Source of the DNA: Pontederia crassipes
Lineage: Eukaryota; Streptophyta; Magnoliopsida; Commelinales; Pontederiaceae
Reading direction: 5' to 3'
DNA length: 64,000 nucleotides
Assembly (NCBI GenBank): GCA_030549335.1
Contig: CM060198.1
Span: 41,580,353 to 41,644,352 of the forward strand
The translations under genes were made by a program, and so were the position numbers. Position 1 is the first letter of the stretch. Every line of letters begins with the position of its first letter. The notes below the pieces were generated by a model, which ran no database searches, had not been told where the DNA came from, and saw only the letters and a program-made list of their open reading frames with translations. Shown here one piece after another: positions 10,941 through 21,977 of this stretch.

Positions 10941-11700
10941 ATGACTACAACGAAGTTCGACATCGAGAAATTTGACGGGAACACAAATTTCAGTCTGTGG
11001 AAAGTTCGGATGCTTGTCATCCTGGTTCATAATGGATTGAAGAAGGCATTGTCGAGACAAAAGCCTGATGCTATGGAGGCATCCGCCTGGGAGGAACTCG
11101 ATGAAAAGGCCATGTCTGCGATTCAGTTGTACCTGACGAACGATGTTCTTCAGGAAGTTCTCGCAGAGAAGATGACGACTGGTCTCTGGACGAAGTTGGA
11201 AACTCTGTATCTGACGAAAACCCTAGCGAATCGACTTGTGTTGAAGCAGCGACTGTACACCCTTTGTATGGCCAAATGTACGTCGATCAAATCACATATC
11301 AGTGAGTTCATCGTCCTAATCAATGATTTGAAGAACGTAGATGCGAAGGTTGATAATGAAGATCAGGCGCTATTACTTCTTTGTTCTCTGCCATCTTCAT
11401 ATAAAACCTTTAAAGAGCATGATCTACGATAGGGACAAACTCACATTTGAAGATGTTAAGGGCAGACTGCTGAGCAAAGAAAAGTTGGATAATGAATTGG
11501 GATCAAGCATCAAATCTGATGATCAAGCTCAGGTCTGATCGCAAGAGGTAGAAATCAGACGAGAAATCAAAATCAAGATAGATCTAGATCTAAGTCGAAG
11601 AACAGAGATAAAGCTTGCAATTATTGCAAGAAGAAGGGTCATATCAAAGCAGAGTGTTACAAATTACAGAATAAGAATAAATGGGTTAACGAGAGCAATG
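10941..11700 (+). pseudogene. copia gag with zinc knuckle, frameshifted
   Basis: Begins at ATG 10941 (TTTKFDIEKFDGNTNFSLW), the Tork gag start. The UBN2-type domain runs to LPSSYKTFKE at about 11416, where a frameshift moves translation to the frame ending at 11536. A stop (after DDQAQV) follows, then the zinc knuckle CNYCKKKGHIKAEC at about 11613-11655 with all CCHC residues present. Gag forms the virus-like particle and packages RNA. Confidence 0.87.
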
Positions 11701-13073
11701 AGAAGGGAAATCAGAAGGCTGAAGTTGCAGATGTCGGTATAGTAGAAAGTGAGAATGAAGATGTGCTGTTGGTAACGACATCAAACAAATCCAGATCATC
11801 AAGTGAATGGATTCTCGATTCTAGATGCTCATACCATATGTGTCCCAATCGAGATTGGTTCTCCACGTACAAATCTGTTGAAGGTGGAGTCATTCTTATG
11901 GGCAACAATGCTGCTTGTAAGACTGTTGGTATTGGGTCCATCCAGATTAAGATGCATGATGGGATTATTAGGACATTATCTGAAGTCAAACATGTTCCTG
12001 ATCTGAAGAAGAATCTTATTTCTCCCAGTGTCTTAGACTCAAATGGTTGCAAAATTATTATTGAGACTAATGGAATGAAGATTTCCCGTGGTGCTCTTGT
12101 GTTGATGAAAGGCCTCAAAATCGGTAGCTTGAATGTTCTCCAAGGTTCGACGGTGATAGATTCAGCAACAGTCTCATCTACCTCAGAGGAAGATTCCACA
12201 AAGTTATGGCACATGCGTTTGGGCCATATGAGTGAGAAGGGCATGCAAGTTCTCAGCAACAGAGGTCTTCTTCCTGGTGCAAAAGTTGGAAAATTAGAGC
12301 TGTGTGAGCATTGTATCTTCGGAAAGCAGAAAAGAGTTAGCTTTGGTCCAGCCATTCATAAGACGAAGGGAACTCTTGATTACATCCATTCAGATTTATG
12401 GGGTCCCTCTCAAGTTCCTTCGAAAGGAGGAAATAGGTATTTGCTGACATTTATTGATGACTTCTCTAGAAAAGTTTGAGTTTATTTTCTGACGCATAAA
12501 GATGATGTATTTGAAACATTCAAGTCATGGAAGACTCTGCTGGAGAAACAATTTGGAAAAGTTGTGAAGAGGCTGAGGACTGACAATGTACTAGAATTAT
12601 GTAATTCTAAGTTCAATGAATTTTGTGACAAAGAAGGCATTGCAAGACATCACACAGTTGTGAGATCTCCACAACATAATGGAGTCGCAGAAAGAATGAA
12701 CAAAACTCTACTAAAGAGAGCACGATGTATGCTGTCAAATGTAGGACTTGGCAAGGAGTTTTGGGCAGAGGCTGTCAACCTGGCATGTCACTTAGTGAAT
12801 CGGTCTCCTCACCGATCCTTAGACTTAAAAATTCTTGAAGAAATGTGGTCAATTAATTCTCCTAATTACTCACATTTAAGAGTTTTCGGTTGTCCTGCAT
12901 ATGCACATGTTAATGATGGAAAGCTTGAACCTAGAGCTAGGAAGTGCATATTTCTTGGTTATAAATCTGGTGTTAAAGGTTATAGATTATGCTGTCCTGA
13001 AACCAAGAAATTTATTATCAGTAGAGATGTTACTTTTGATGAATCTGCGATGCTTCACTCAGAAAAGATTTGA
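11701..13073 (+). pseudogene. copia protease and integrase
   Basis: Protease motif reads WILDSRCSYHM: the glycine of D-S/T-G is arginine, so the protease is predicted dead. The GAG-pre-integrase and zinc site follow (HMRLGHMS; CEHCIFGKQKR). The integrase core has YIHSDLWGPS and IDDFSRK, then a TGA replaces the usual tryptophan at 12478-12480. The core resumes with RLRTDNVLE (usual Gly replaced by Val), HHTVVRSPQHNGVAERMN and FWAEAVNLACHLVNR. The end is GCPAYAHV and IFLGYKSGVKGYR. Frame is lost after 13073. Confidence 0.88.
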
Positions 13074-14876
13074 CTATATTGGTGATACAGAAAAGCAAAA
13101 AACTTTGGAGAAGGCGGAGTTAGAACTGTCAAGTTCTTCTGATGAAAAGAATGATACTCCTGATGCTCCTGAAGTTCATACATCACCTCAAGTTCAGCTG
13201 CAATACATGTTAGCTCGTGATAGACCGAGGAGAGAAATAAAAGCACCTCAAAGGCTCGGATTTGAAGAACTGATGGCTTATGCATTAAGTGTTGCTGAAG
13301 ATATTAAGTTACATGATCCTTCCTCCTATTCTGAAGCTATTCGAAGTCCTGATTGTAATAAGTGGTTAATAGCAATGCAGGAGGTGATGGAATCTCTACA
13401 GAAGAATGGCACTTGAAATCTTGTAAAACAACCTGTGAATAAGAAGATTGTTGGCTGCAAATGGTTGTTCAAGAAGAAAGAAGGAATCAATAATGAAGAG
13501 ACAAAATACGAAGCAAGATTGGTGACAAAAGGTTACAATCAAGTGGAGGGTATTGATTTTCATGATGTGTTTTCTTCAGTTGTGAAACATACTTCTATTC
13601 GTACTTTGCTTGCTATTGTTGCTTTGCAGAATCTTGAACTTGAGCAGCTAGATGTTAAGACTACATTCTTACATGGTGATCTAGAATAAGATATATATAT
13701 ATGGAGCAGCCAGAGGGTTTTCATGTTGAAGGTAGAGAACATCAAGTTTGCCATCTGAAGAATCCTTGTATGGACTTAAAAAATCCACTCGGCAGTGGTA
13801 TAAAAGGTTTGATTCATTCATGTTGAGTATTGGTTTTTCTAGAAGCAAATATGATAGTTGTGTTTATCTGAATCAACTTGCCGATGGTTCATTCATCTAT
13901 TTATTGCTCTGTGTTGATGATATGTTAATTGCAGAGAAAGACATATATGAAATTAACATCTTGAAAAATAAGTTAAGTTCTGAATTTGAGATGGAGGATC
14001 TTGGAGCAGCAAAGAAGATTTTGGGAATGGAAATTTCTAGAGATAGAAGCGAAGGAAGACTATTTCTATCTCGGCAGAAGTATACTGAAAAAGTCTTGGA
14101 GCGTTTTGGAATGCAGAATGCTAAGGCAGTTAGTACATTGATTGCTGCACACTTTAAACTCTCAGCTTCATGTTCACCACAATCTGATGAAGATAAAAGG
14201 TATATGTCAAAAGTTCCTTACTGTAGTGTAGTTGGTAGCATTATGTATGCAATGGTTTGCACTCGTCCAGATATATCTCATGCCGTCAGTGTTATTAGTA
14301 GATATATGTTTAATCAAGGAAAGAAGCACTGGGAAGCTGTTAAGTGGGTACTGAGATATTTAAGAGGTACTTCTGATGTATGCTTAGAATTTGGTAGAAA
14401 TTTAGCTGGACTGATTGGCTATATTGATTCATATTTTGCAAGAGATCTTGATAGAAGAAGGTCCCTAACTAGTTATGTCTTTACTATTACTGATAGTGCT
14501 GTGAGTTGGAAAGCTATTTTGCAGGATACAGCAGCATTATCCATCATTGAAGCTGAATACATGGGCATCACTGGAGCTGTGAAAGAAGCTATCTGGTTGA
14601 GAGGATTAGTTGGGGAGCTCACTATGAAAGAGGAAGCTATTGTCATATATTGTGATAGTCAGAGTGCAATACATCTTACAAAAGATCAAATGTATCATGA
14701 AAGGACATATAGATGTGAGATATCATTTTGTTCGTGATATTGTGGAAAAGAAAGATGTTCAAGTTCAAAAGACTAGCACACATGACAATCCAGCAGATAT
14801 GATGACAAAGAGCTTACCTATTGCCAAGTTTGACTATTGTTCAGACTTGGCGGGCGTTACGCAAAGATCAAGCTAG
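13074..14876 (+). pseudogene. copia reverse transcriptase and RNase H
   Basis: Linker and RT pieces in shifting frames: WLFKKKEG, ARLVTKGYNQVEGIDF, QLDVKTTFLHGDLE with stop at 13687-13689, then ESLYGLKKSTRQWYKRFDSF. The active site reads CVDDML instead of YVDDML. RNase H follows with TRPDISHAV, YIDSYFA, SIIEAEYMGI, YCDSQSAIHL and, after a frameshift near 14700, HIDVRYHFVRDIV and ADMMTKSLP. The RNase H DAD/E triad region reads YIDSYFARD, so the usual second Asp is altered. Confidence 0.87.
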
Positions 14877-14960
14877 GCCCATCTGGGTCATTCGACAAAG
14901 GAGAGCATGCTGAGCATTTATTTTTGAGAGTTTTGTAAAATTCAAGTCAAGGTGGAGATT

Positions 14961-15280
14961 TATTGATGTGCCTTGAATTATGTACCCTGTACCCAAAATT
15001 CTGAAAGAAAAAAAAGAAAAAAAAGAAAAAATAAGGATCTGTGGCGGAAGCGGAGGGCTTAGGCCGTTAGGGTTTTATATATGAGGGTTAGGATTTTATA
15101 TGATGTACTCTCTTTTTTGGCTCATAGTGAAATTCCTAGCGGCGGCCTCCTTTGTCCGTGGATGTTTCTCTCTTGTTCACATTGATCAAGAAAGTTTTAC
15201 CACGTTAAATCTCTGTGTTTATCTTCTCTTTCTTTCGTTGTTTTGATTGTTCATCGATCCTCGGTGTTGTATTCCCAACT
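14961..15280 (+). repeat. 3' LTR of Tork-like element
   Basis: 320 bp, preceded by the polypurine tract AAGGTGGAGATT. Ends at CCCAACT before the duplication GGCCA (15281-15285). Confidence 0.9.
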
Positions 15281-15469
15281 GGCCAGTTTATGTATCTTAG
15301 GATTTATTTATGTTGAAGTCTTCCGCCGTTATGATATTGATGTTTTATGTTATATATGATTATGTTTTCACTGCAAAGTTTTATGAAATTAAATCAAGGT
15401 CACGTCAATGTAACGTCGCCTAGGGTTCGGCAAAAGTTTAAATTGGGGCCGAATTTTGGGGCCATTACA

Positions 15470-15755
15470 TGGTACTTGGGGATGACGACAGCGACCTTCC
15501 CATTGAGGTGGTGGGAGGTGATGTAGAGTGGAATGATCCCATTGTTGAGCTCGTGGTACAAAATTTTGGTGTATCCTCCAGTCGAGAAGACGATCGGTGG
15601 CATCCCAGCCATAAGCAGAGTTGTCCTAGTCCAAGCTCGTCCTTCCAAAAATTTTCATTGAACTCATGCTTGCTCGTCCCTGAACCATGCTTTGCAGATC
15701 CATCGTCCCGCACATCGTGTGACTCACAAAGTTGGTTGCACTTCCATTAAATCCT
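15470..15755 (-). pseudogene. GT61 glycosyltransferase pseudogene, middle part
   Basis: Minus-strand reading gives PPIVFSTGGYT, KILYHELNNGIIPLYITS, HHLNGKVAVVIPKYH and then meets the solo LTR. These are the first strongly conserved GT61 blocks. The run continues in frame on the other side of the LTR (at 8069) with DWWVTKYGD. Upstream, in another frame, CNQLCESHDVRDDG at about 15640-15735 may be the cysteine-containing block that precedes the domain; that part is tentative. No N-terminal membrane anchor was found to the right of 15755, so the 5' part of the gene is missing or too decayed to see. Confidence 0.82.
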
Positions 15756-16690
15756 TAAAAAAAATGACTCGACCAATATCACTTTCATATAATCTGTAAC
15801 ATCTCCTTACCCATAATTTTTCTCACATCTGGTCTCTAACCATAACTATTAGATGATTTAGCACCAAAATTAATGTATTAAAAATTTTAAATCATTCTCA
15901 TAAAATCATTGTGGAAATAAAAACCAATTCAAAAGACACAAAATGCTAATGTAATATAAGTAAATGAACAAAAAAGAATGGAAAACAAATTCTAATTTTT
16001 TTTGACGAGGTTCGACCCAACTCTTTGATCTATGTTATTGCTTCAACTTTTTGACATTGAGATTGGAACTTCACTTATATTTATTCATTTGAATTTTGAA
16101 GAAGGCAATCCTTGATTTTTTTTTCTTCAGTTGAAAGGTAAGGTGTGGCTAATATCCAAGAAATAAAAGATGCATTTTCTATGTAAAACCAAAATCATTC
16201 GCCACCCCGCAGAAAGCAATAAATAGGGGCATTGGCGTTAGTAGCTAGAGCTAGAGAAAGCAACTCGACTGTGGATATTTTACATCGAACATACACGTTT
16301 CTTTGCTCGAGAGATAAACGATGAACTAATTTATACCCTTTTCACTCAAAAAATAAAAGTGATAACCTCTTTAAAGCAACTCTCAATCTCGTAAAAGTTA
16401 CAATAATTTCTTTTCAATATTCCCTTTTTATAATGTCTCACTCAAGTGTAGATTTAGAAATTGGCCAAAAAAAGCTTCAAATTTGGTTATATTTTGTAGT
16501 AAGATGTTTCACGAATTCACTTCATTTTAGTTTTTGTAAGATATTTTATAGAGTTTTTTTTATCAATATGATTTTTTCTAGTCATTTAAATAAAAATTTA
16601 GTCATTATTTTTTTTAAAAAATGAAAAGAATTTCTCTTGACTTCAAAACATGGGTTGTAGCTACTAGCATCCTATTCTCAACTTATAGAA
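15756..16690. repeat. decayed Sirevirus-like LTR fragment
   Basis: Bases about 15940-16640 contain TTGACGAGGTTCGACC, GACATTGAG, GAAGGCAATCC and CTTTGCTCGAGAG in the same order as blocks of the LTRs at 4991-5927 and 25634-26889, with heavy divergence and indels. No termini or duplications could be set. 15756-15940 shows nothing recognisable. No coding sequence. Confidence 0.5.
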
Positions 16691-17570
16691 TGTAACACCT
16701 TGAAATTTCAACCCCAAATGCCAAAGGCTAAAAGGTCATTCGGCTGTGTCAGCTCGTTCACCATCACATAATCATAATAAAATATGATTTCCAATTGATA
16801 CAGCGGAAGCATAAAAACATTAAATAAGGTAAAAGAATCTTTCAATTAATGCAGAAGACTTCGTGAAAAACATCAAAGTAGTGATATAGAATTTAAAACA
16901 TCACTAATAATAATGAAAACATCTTAGACCATAGTCAAAACATCTCTTTAAAACTCATATTCAAAAGACTCTAAAATATAATGACTCTCGACATCCTAGA
17001 CCATTGTGTAATCTTTCGCTGTCTTGAGCTGAGCCGCTATCATCCATAATTTAGTTGACCTACACGGATCCAGGAGTGCAGGATTTCTCTATTAAAGTAT
17101 GTAAAGGTCATGCATGCGACGCTATGATCCTAAACAAGATACTACATGATATGCATCATCATCTTCATATAATAAGAAGGAAACAATATGCATGTTATGC
17201 TCTATACATGAGATCTACATGTCAGTCATCAATAACAATCTATCATCATGCATTTATAAACTATAGCATGAGAGACATGTAATCATATCATCATACTAGA
17301 AAGTATGGACATTCATAACAATCATCCATTCATTTCCATAGGCATATAAGTGAAGTACACTTACCCTAACTGTTGCCTTCACAACTTTCCTCAGGGTTGC
17401 TTCATAACCCTTTGGACTTCTACTTTCGTGGGACATCATTCCATTTGATCGATCATTGGCCCTTTCATTAGCCTTATATCCTCCGATAGTTGAGATTTAT
17501 TTCGTTGCCTTCTCAATAGGTTAGCTAGGCCTTGGAGACAATACTCCTCTCTCTCTCTCTAAGGCAAAAT

Positions 17571-17680
17571 CAGAATGCATACACCGTTGCCGATGTGTGT
17601 AATGATCATTCTGGACTCTCACCCGAGGGCGACATCGGAATGACACATCGTTGCCGATGTGTGTAACAATCATTCCGGGT
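17571..17680. repeat. direct repeat, two ~60-bp units
   Basis: CACCGTTGCCGATGTGTGTAA and CATCGTTGCCGATGTGTGTAA lie in two successive units (about 17581 and 17648), each followed by an ATCATTC(T/C)GG block. Within the solo LTR. Confidence 0.75.
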
Positions 17681-17904
17681 AAAAATTCAATAAAGGGTCA
17701 TAGAGGGTCGACATGTAACATCATCCAGAATTGGGTTCATGATGCTTTTCAATCAATAAATAATTACGTCGCTCAATCTCCATGTTTTAGCCTAATTACA
17801 TGGGAAACGTGCATATACATGTATTTAGGTTCTTATACAATCAATAGACATCAATACATACTATTAAGACCTTGAAAATAACATTTAAAATATTATATAA
17901 GATT

Positions 17905-18125
17905 TCAGCAATCGGTCACGATCATGAAAGAAGCCCTGAAAAATCCCTTGTTATGTCACCATCGTGATAGGGTGCTTAACGTTCGTGACAAACTCTATCA
18001 CAGCCGTGACAAACTCTATCATGGCCGTGATAATGTTTGTCATGGGCGTGATAGAATGTTTTGCCCGATTTCTTCTAGTCTCCGTCACGTCTGTGACAGC
18101 TTTGTCATGGGCGTGACAGAACATA
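17905..18125. repeat. cluster of CGTGAC/T inverted motifs in the LTR
   Basis: In about 220 bp there are six CGTGA(C/T) sites and two TCACG sites, often paired as near-palindromes (TCATGGCCGTGA, GTCATGGGCGTGAC). The related LTR at 20383-21096 has the same cluster at 20390-20560. Confidence 0.7.
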
Positions 18126-18690
18126 TTTTTGGTTGATCTTCCAGCCTTTCTTTCATGAGTGTGACGGATTGCATCATGAACATTACAGGGCTCTGGAACT
18201 TTGTCGTCGAGCCCGATTTTACATGATTTTTTATTTAAAACTTTGGGGAATTCAATATACATCACAAATAATGATACATACATATTTTTTTGACATTATA
18301 GGATCAAAAGAACATCAGAAATCATGCAAAAACATTCAATTCCTAGATCTAGGGTTCAATCCCAAATTCATGAACAATATGAAAAACATGAACCCTAATA
18401 ATAGATCTAATCACAATGATTGTACATGGCATAGATCTAATATTTTCAATGGTAAACACCCTCATCACAAATCCAATATGAGGACAAGGAGTCCTCATGC
18501 TCTCAATCCAATCATGAAGAACCATTAAACGAGGAGAGAAGAGTTTTGGATCCCCTTTACAAATATTTCTTTTAAATCTTCCTCATGTTTCTTGCTCTTC
18601 TTCCTCCTTATTCTTCTCTTTCTCCTTCCTCAAGCCCTACCCGCCAGGTGAGAAATTAGACAAAAGAGATCAACAAGAGGATGTGAGGCC

Positions 18691-18700
18691 TTTATATAGG
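18691..18700 (-). promoter_or_regulatory. candidate TATA box of the gypsy LTR
   Basis: Minus strand reads CCTATATAAA about 65 bp inside the 5' side of the LTR. In the chromovirus LTR copy the equivalent site (near 21045) has decayed to CCAAAATAAG. Confidence 0.5.
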
Positions 18701-18769
18701 GGAGTTTATGAAGGTTCGGGCAAAAAGTCCAAATTGCCCTCACTTAAAAATTTGGGGTATTACATAGAA

Positions 18770-20382
18770 GGCATCTGCTTATAATGGGTTTAAATTTTTA
18801 TGTGATCAAATAAGAATAAGAACTCTTTCTATATAAAAATAAAGGAAAATTCAGATCTAAATTAAATTTAAGGTTTTTGCAGGTCAAACTTTGAGATTTT
18901 AGTCAAAATTAGTCTCCAAATAATCTTTGAAACATGTGGTAAGTACTTCCTTTGTTAAAATTAGTATTTGCGTATGTACTTCCCTTAAAATTTTGCAAAA
19001 AAAAATGATGATTTCACGGGCTGTTACAAAGTTTTCACAACCAAAATAAAGTCTAAATCAGAATAAAATGGCCCTTGATCACAAGTATTTCTTGGCCTGT
19101 AGTATCTGAATCAGAGTAAAATCTATACTTTCACGACTTGTGACTCGAGTGGATTTTGGAGTTAAAATTGTGCATTTTGTGAGTCATAACTTTATCACAA
19201 GTTGTTACTTCACTATCACCACCCCCATTACTTTAAATTTCACCGGCCTTAGCTTTCATTTCGTAGGCCTGACAACTTCATTAATTTTCATTTTTTACTC
19301 CATTTTGACTCCAATTTATGTGCACCTTTCTCCAATTCCTTCTTAATTCATTTCTAGTACTTTATAGACAATAAATATAGTTTGTTTATATTTTTATTTT
19401 AATAAAATGGAAGAAAATACACTAATAAAATGATGCATGTCATGGTAAAATCAACTGAAATATGAGTAAATGCAGGTCTAATTATATGTTGAAAAATGCA
19501 TGCATCATATGTAAAATTACAATAATGCTAAGTCCAATTGGTTAATTCATTATGATGAGGTAATAACCATGAGTATATCTGATTCATTTCATCTTATGTT
19601 TTATTTTTTAATAGTTTTAATTCCCATAAAAATGTGATGTCGTAGAAAGGTTTTTCAAACTTTAAAATGTACAATATTTGCATTATCATTTAAACAAATG
19701 CTAGATAAAGGAAAAAATATCTTCAATATTTATGTATGCTTTATCATCAAATTTCATGGAATGCAAGTCCTCAATTAAAATATCATTATTCTTCATAAAT
19801 GAAATATACTTTTACCTAGAACAAGAAGTATTGTTATGTATATAAAAAATATTCAATTATAATTATTGTAGTTAAAGAATATAGTGAATAACTCATATGA
19901 TCATCACTTAAAAACAAGCATATTCTCAATGGATATGACAGTATACTTTCTCCATCATCTTATCTTTCCATATTGCATAATTAATCATTGGACGTGAATA
20001 TTGTGTAAGTGTTTTCCTCATCCAATGTCAAGGTGACTTCTTGAATTCCATTATTCATATAAGTCTCTTGCAACTTAATCCAAATTTTGACAAAAATAGT
20101 GTATTTGAAAGTAAGATTCAATCTATCAATGTATAAAATATAATATAAAATATTCAAACATCTAAAGTTATGCTTCAGCAAGGAAATTTAAGAGTCGTTA
20201 TATTCAATTAATGAAATCTTAATAAAAGCTTCATCAACCCCTTTTAGAAAATTTTAAATATTTTAAACCAAATTCCAAATTTAAAAATCAATCAAACAAT
20301 TAAGCATCTATTCGAATTTTCTTATGTTAAAAAGTAAAACTTTTGAAAGTCGATGAATTAAAGTTTAATTGAACTTCTTCAA
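18770..20382. other. AT-rich intergenic DNA, no gene seen
   Basis: No recognisable coding region, terminal repeat or RNA gene. Short reading frames have no family resemblance. It is the host DNA between the solo LTR and the truncated chromovirus LTR. Confidence 0.6.
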
Positions 20383-21096
20383 AAAAGGGTGTGATGGCTG
20401 CATCACGATTATGGCAGAAGCAATTTCGACCGATCTTTACCCCTTTTTGTTACGAGCATGACGGCTGCATCATGGCCGTGACAGATGCAATTTTGCCCCA
20501 TCTTTTACCCCTTCTCATCACGGACGTGACGCAGTGCGTTACAGCTGTGACAGAACCCTGCAACTCCGCCGCCAACCAATTTTTACACAATTTTAAATCC
20601 AAAACTTTGGAAAAATGATGTATAATCAAATGAATCATTGTAGGCATATTTTACAGACATTATAAGATCAAAATAACGTGAAAAGTCATGCAAAAACATC
20701 CAATTTCTAGATCTAGGATGCATCCCCAAATTATGAACAATAAGAACATATGAAACTTGTACATGCATGGATATGATCGTGAAAAATCTATACATAGATC
20801 AAATGATTTTCATGATTAAGAACCCTCAATCACAATCCAATAAGAGAACATGGTGTTCTTGCTCTCAATCCATTACAGGAAAAACATTGAGAGAGGAGAG
20901 AGGGGTTTGGATCCCCTTTTACATACCTTGATTTCAGTTCTTTCTCCTCTTCCTTCCTCTTCTTCCTTCTGCTTGTTCTTCTCTTTCTCCTTCCTCAAGC
21001 CCTAACCACCAAGATGTGGAGAAAAGAGGTGAATAAAGAGAAGAGAGGGCCTTATTTTGGGGAGATTATGAGGGATGAACAAAAAGTCCAAATTAC
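20383..21096 (-). repeat. 3' LTR of the chromovirus, truncated, split by CACTA 2
   Basis: Collinear with the second half of the solo LTR at 16691-18764 (CGTGAC cluster, AACTTTGG block, AGATCAAAATAACGTG block, CCTTCCTCAAGCCCTA). It breaks off at the CACTA terminus at 21097 and resumes at 35765-35794. Homology stops abruptly at about 20383, so the outer portion of the LTR is missing. Confidence 0.8.
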
Positions 21097-21550
21097 CACT
21101 ACAAGAAAATTGGCGATTAGTGACCTAAGACTAGCGACGCTAGGGAGGCGCTATTACGTCTCCGTGATGAAGAGCATCTCATTTGTGTCCAACTAGTGCC
21201 GCACACGTGGAACGCTAGAAATCGATGGGTACTGGCGTCGCAATAGAGTCAAAGAAAATGAGACGCTACTAGCGCCACGTGTTGACGCTATCTCAACGTT
21301 ATTAAGACGCGTGGTTTCCGGCTATGCGTAGAAGAAATGCATCGCTATGTCGATGCGCAAGTGGCGCTAGCTTTGAGGCATTATTCCGGCGCCCACGAGT
21401 TGCTATTGTAGATGCTAGGAAGGCACTGAAGTGATCCAAATATGATGGTGTACGCATCGTCAATGAAATGTGAATATGTCGCTAAGGACGATATATTTAA
21501 CTCAGCGTCGACAACCATTGCGACGCGAATGAGACGCTATGGAGTCACTA
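21097..21550 (-). repeat. CACTA 2 3' subterminal repeats
   Basis: GCGTC/GACGC and near variants (GACGCTA, GGCGCTA) recur throughout both strands. Matches, in inverse orientation, the 3' end of CACTA 1 (6895-7353). Confidence 0.8.
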
Positions 21551-21759
21551 CTTGCAGATTTTTTTTACCCATACAATCCTCATTTTCCCCCTTCCCACAC
21601 CATACAATTATATAATGCATATAAAAATGCATTGATATTCATCATAGGCAATATAAAAGCATCACAGGCATAATATTTAACATAAGAATACGAAAAGTAA
21701 TAAACCGAACTAACAAACTATATGTATATCTAAATCTATAAGTAACAAAAGCATAGTTT

Positions 21760-21977
21760 GTATTCATGGTTTGTTTCTATCCTAGGTTTGGGAGTTATTG
21801 CTATCATTTCGGACGTTCGATCCAGACGTACTCGGTCCATGGCCTCACGGGGATGGATTCCGCATCGGGATCAATCCCTGAATCGCCTACAACAGCGGAG
21901 CCAACTGCTGCGACAACTACTCCGACACCTGCTGTGATATATGCTCCGATTACTATTGCGATAGCTGCTGTAATAGC
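21760..21977 (-). pseudogene. CACTA 2 TNP1-like last exon, distal part
   Basis: Minus strand encodes LLQQLSQ, a heptad-like SQQVSE/LSQQLAPLL stretch, GLIP and GPSTSGSNV, homologous to CACTA 1 at 6430-6650. It is the continuation of the exon at 26895-27050, separated by the TR-GAG-like insertion after a TQL codon run. Several stops are present. Confidence 0.72.

Larger units (their letters stand above)
10606..15280 (+). mobile_element. Ty1/copia retrotransposon, Tork-like (Tnt1-like), complete but dead
   Basis: Direct LTRs (10606-10906 and 14961-15280) flank a gag-pol region in copia order. The 5-bp duplication GGCCA is at 10601-10605 and 15281-15285. Gag start (KFDGNTNFSLWKVRM) and protein layout match the Tnt1-94/Tork type. 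LTR termini are TATTG rather than TGTTG in both copies. Length 4.7 kb is normal for the lineage. Several frameshifts and stops plus mutated active-site motifs show it is non-functional. It lies inside the gypsy solo LTR. Confidence 0.93.
8075..15469. mobile_element. gypsy-type solo LTR, interrupted by a Tork copia element
   Basis: Termini TGTAATG...CATTACA are perfect 7-bp inverted repeats, and the flanks are the 5-bp duplication TGGTA (8070-8074 and 15470-15474). Without the nested copia element (10606-15280) and one copy of its duplication, the LTR is about 2.7 kb with no internal coding region, hence a solo LTR. Long LTRs and the TTTAAATTGGGG-type 3' end resemble Ty3/gypsy (Tekay/Del-like) LTRs; lineage is inference. 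It interrupts the GT61 reading frame exactly between the conserved blocks IPKYH and DWWVTKYGD. Confidence 0.88.
16691..18764 (-). mobile_element. gypsy (chromovirus-type) solo LTR
   Basis: Bounded by TGTAACACC...GGTATTACA and flanked by the perfect 5-bp duplication TAGAA (16686-16690 and 18765-18769). Length 2074 bp with no internal region, so a solo LTR from LTR-LTR recombination. Its right end (AAATTTGGGGTATTACA) matches the 3' LTR end of the chromovirus at 35765-35794, which sets minus orientation. It is the best-preserved copy of that LTR family here. Confidence 0.92.

Noticed and set aside
15465..15750. Two other open frames over the GT61 piece
   Set aside because: Shadows of the frame with FSTGGY and HELNNGIIPLYITS blocks.
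17951..18283. Minus-strand frame with recurring VTAV/ITAMI motifs
   Set aside because: Encoded by the repeated CGTGAC motif in a solo LTR; no protein family.
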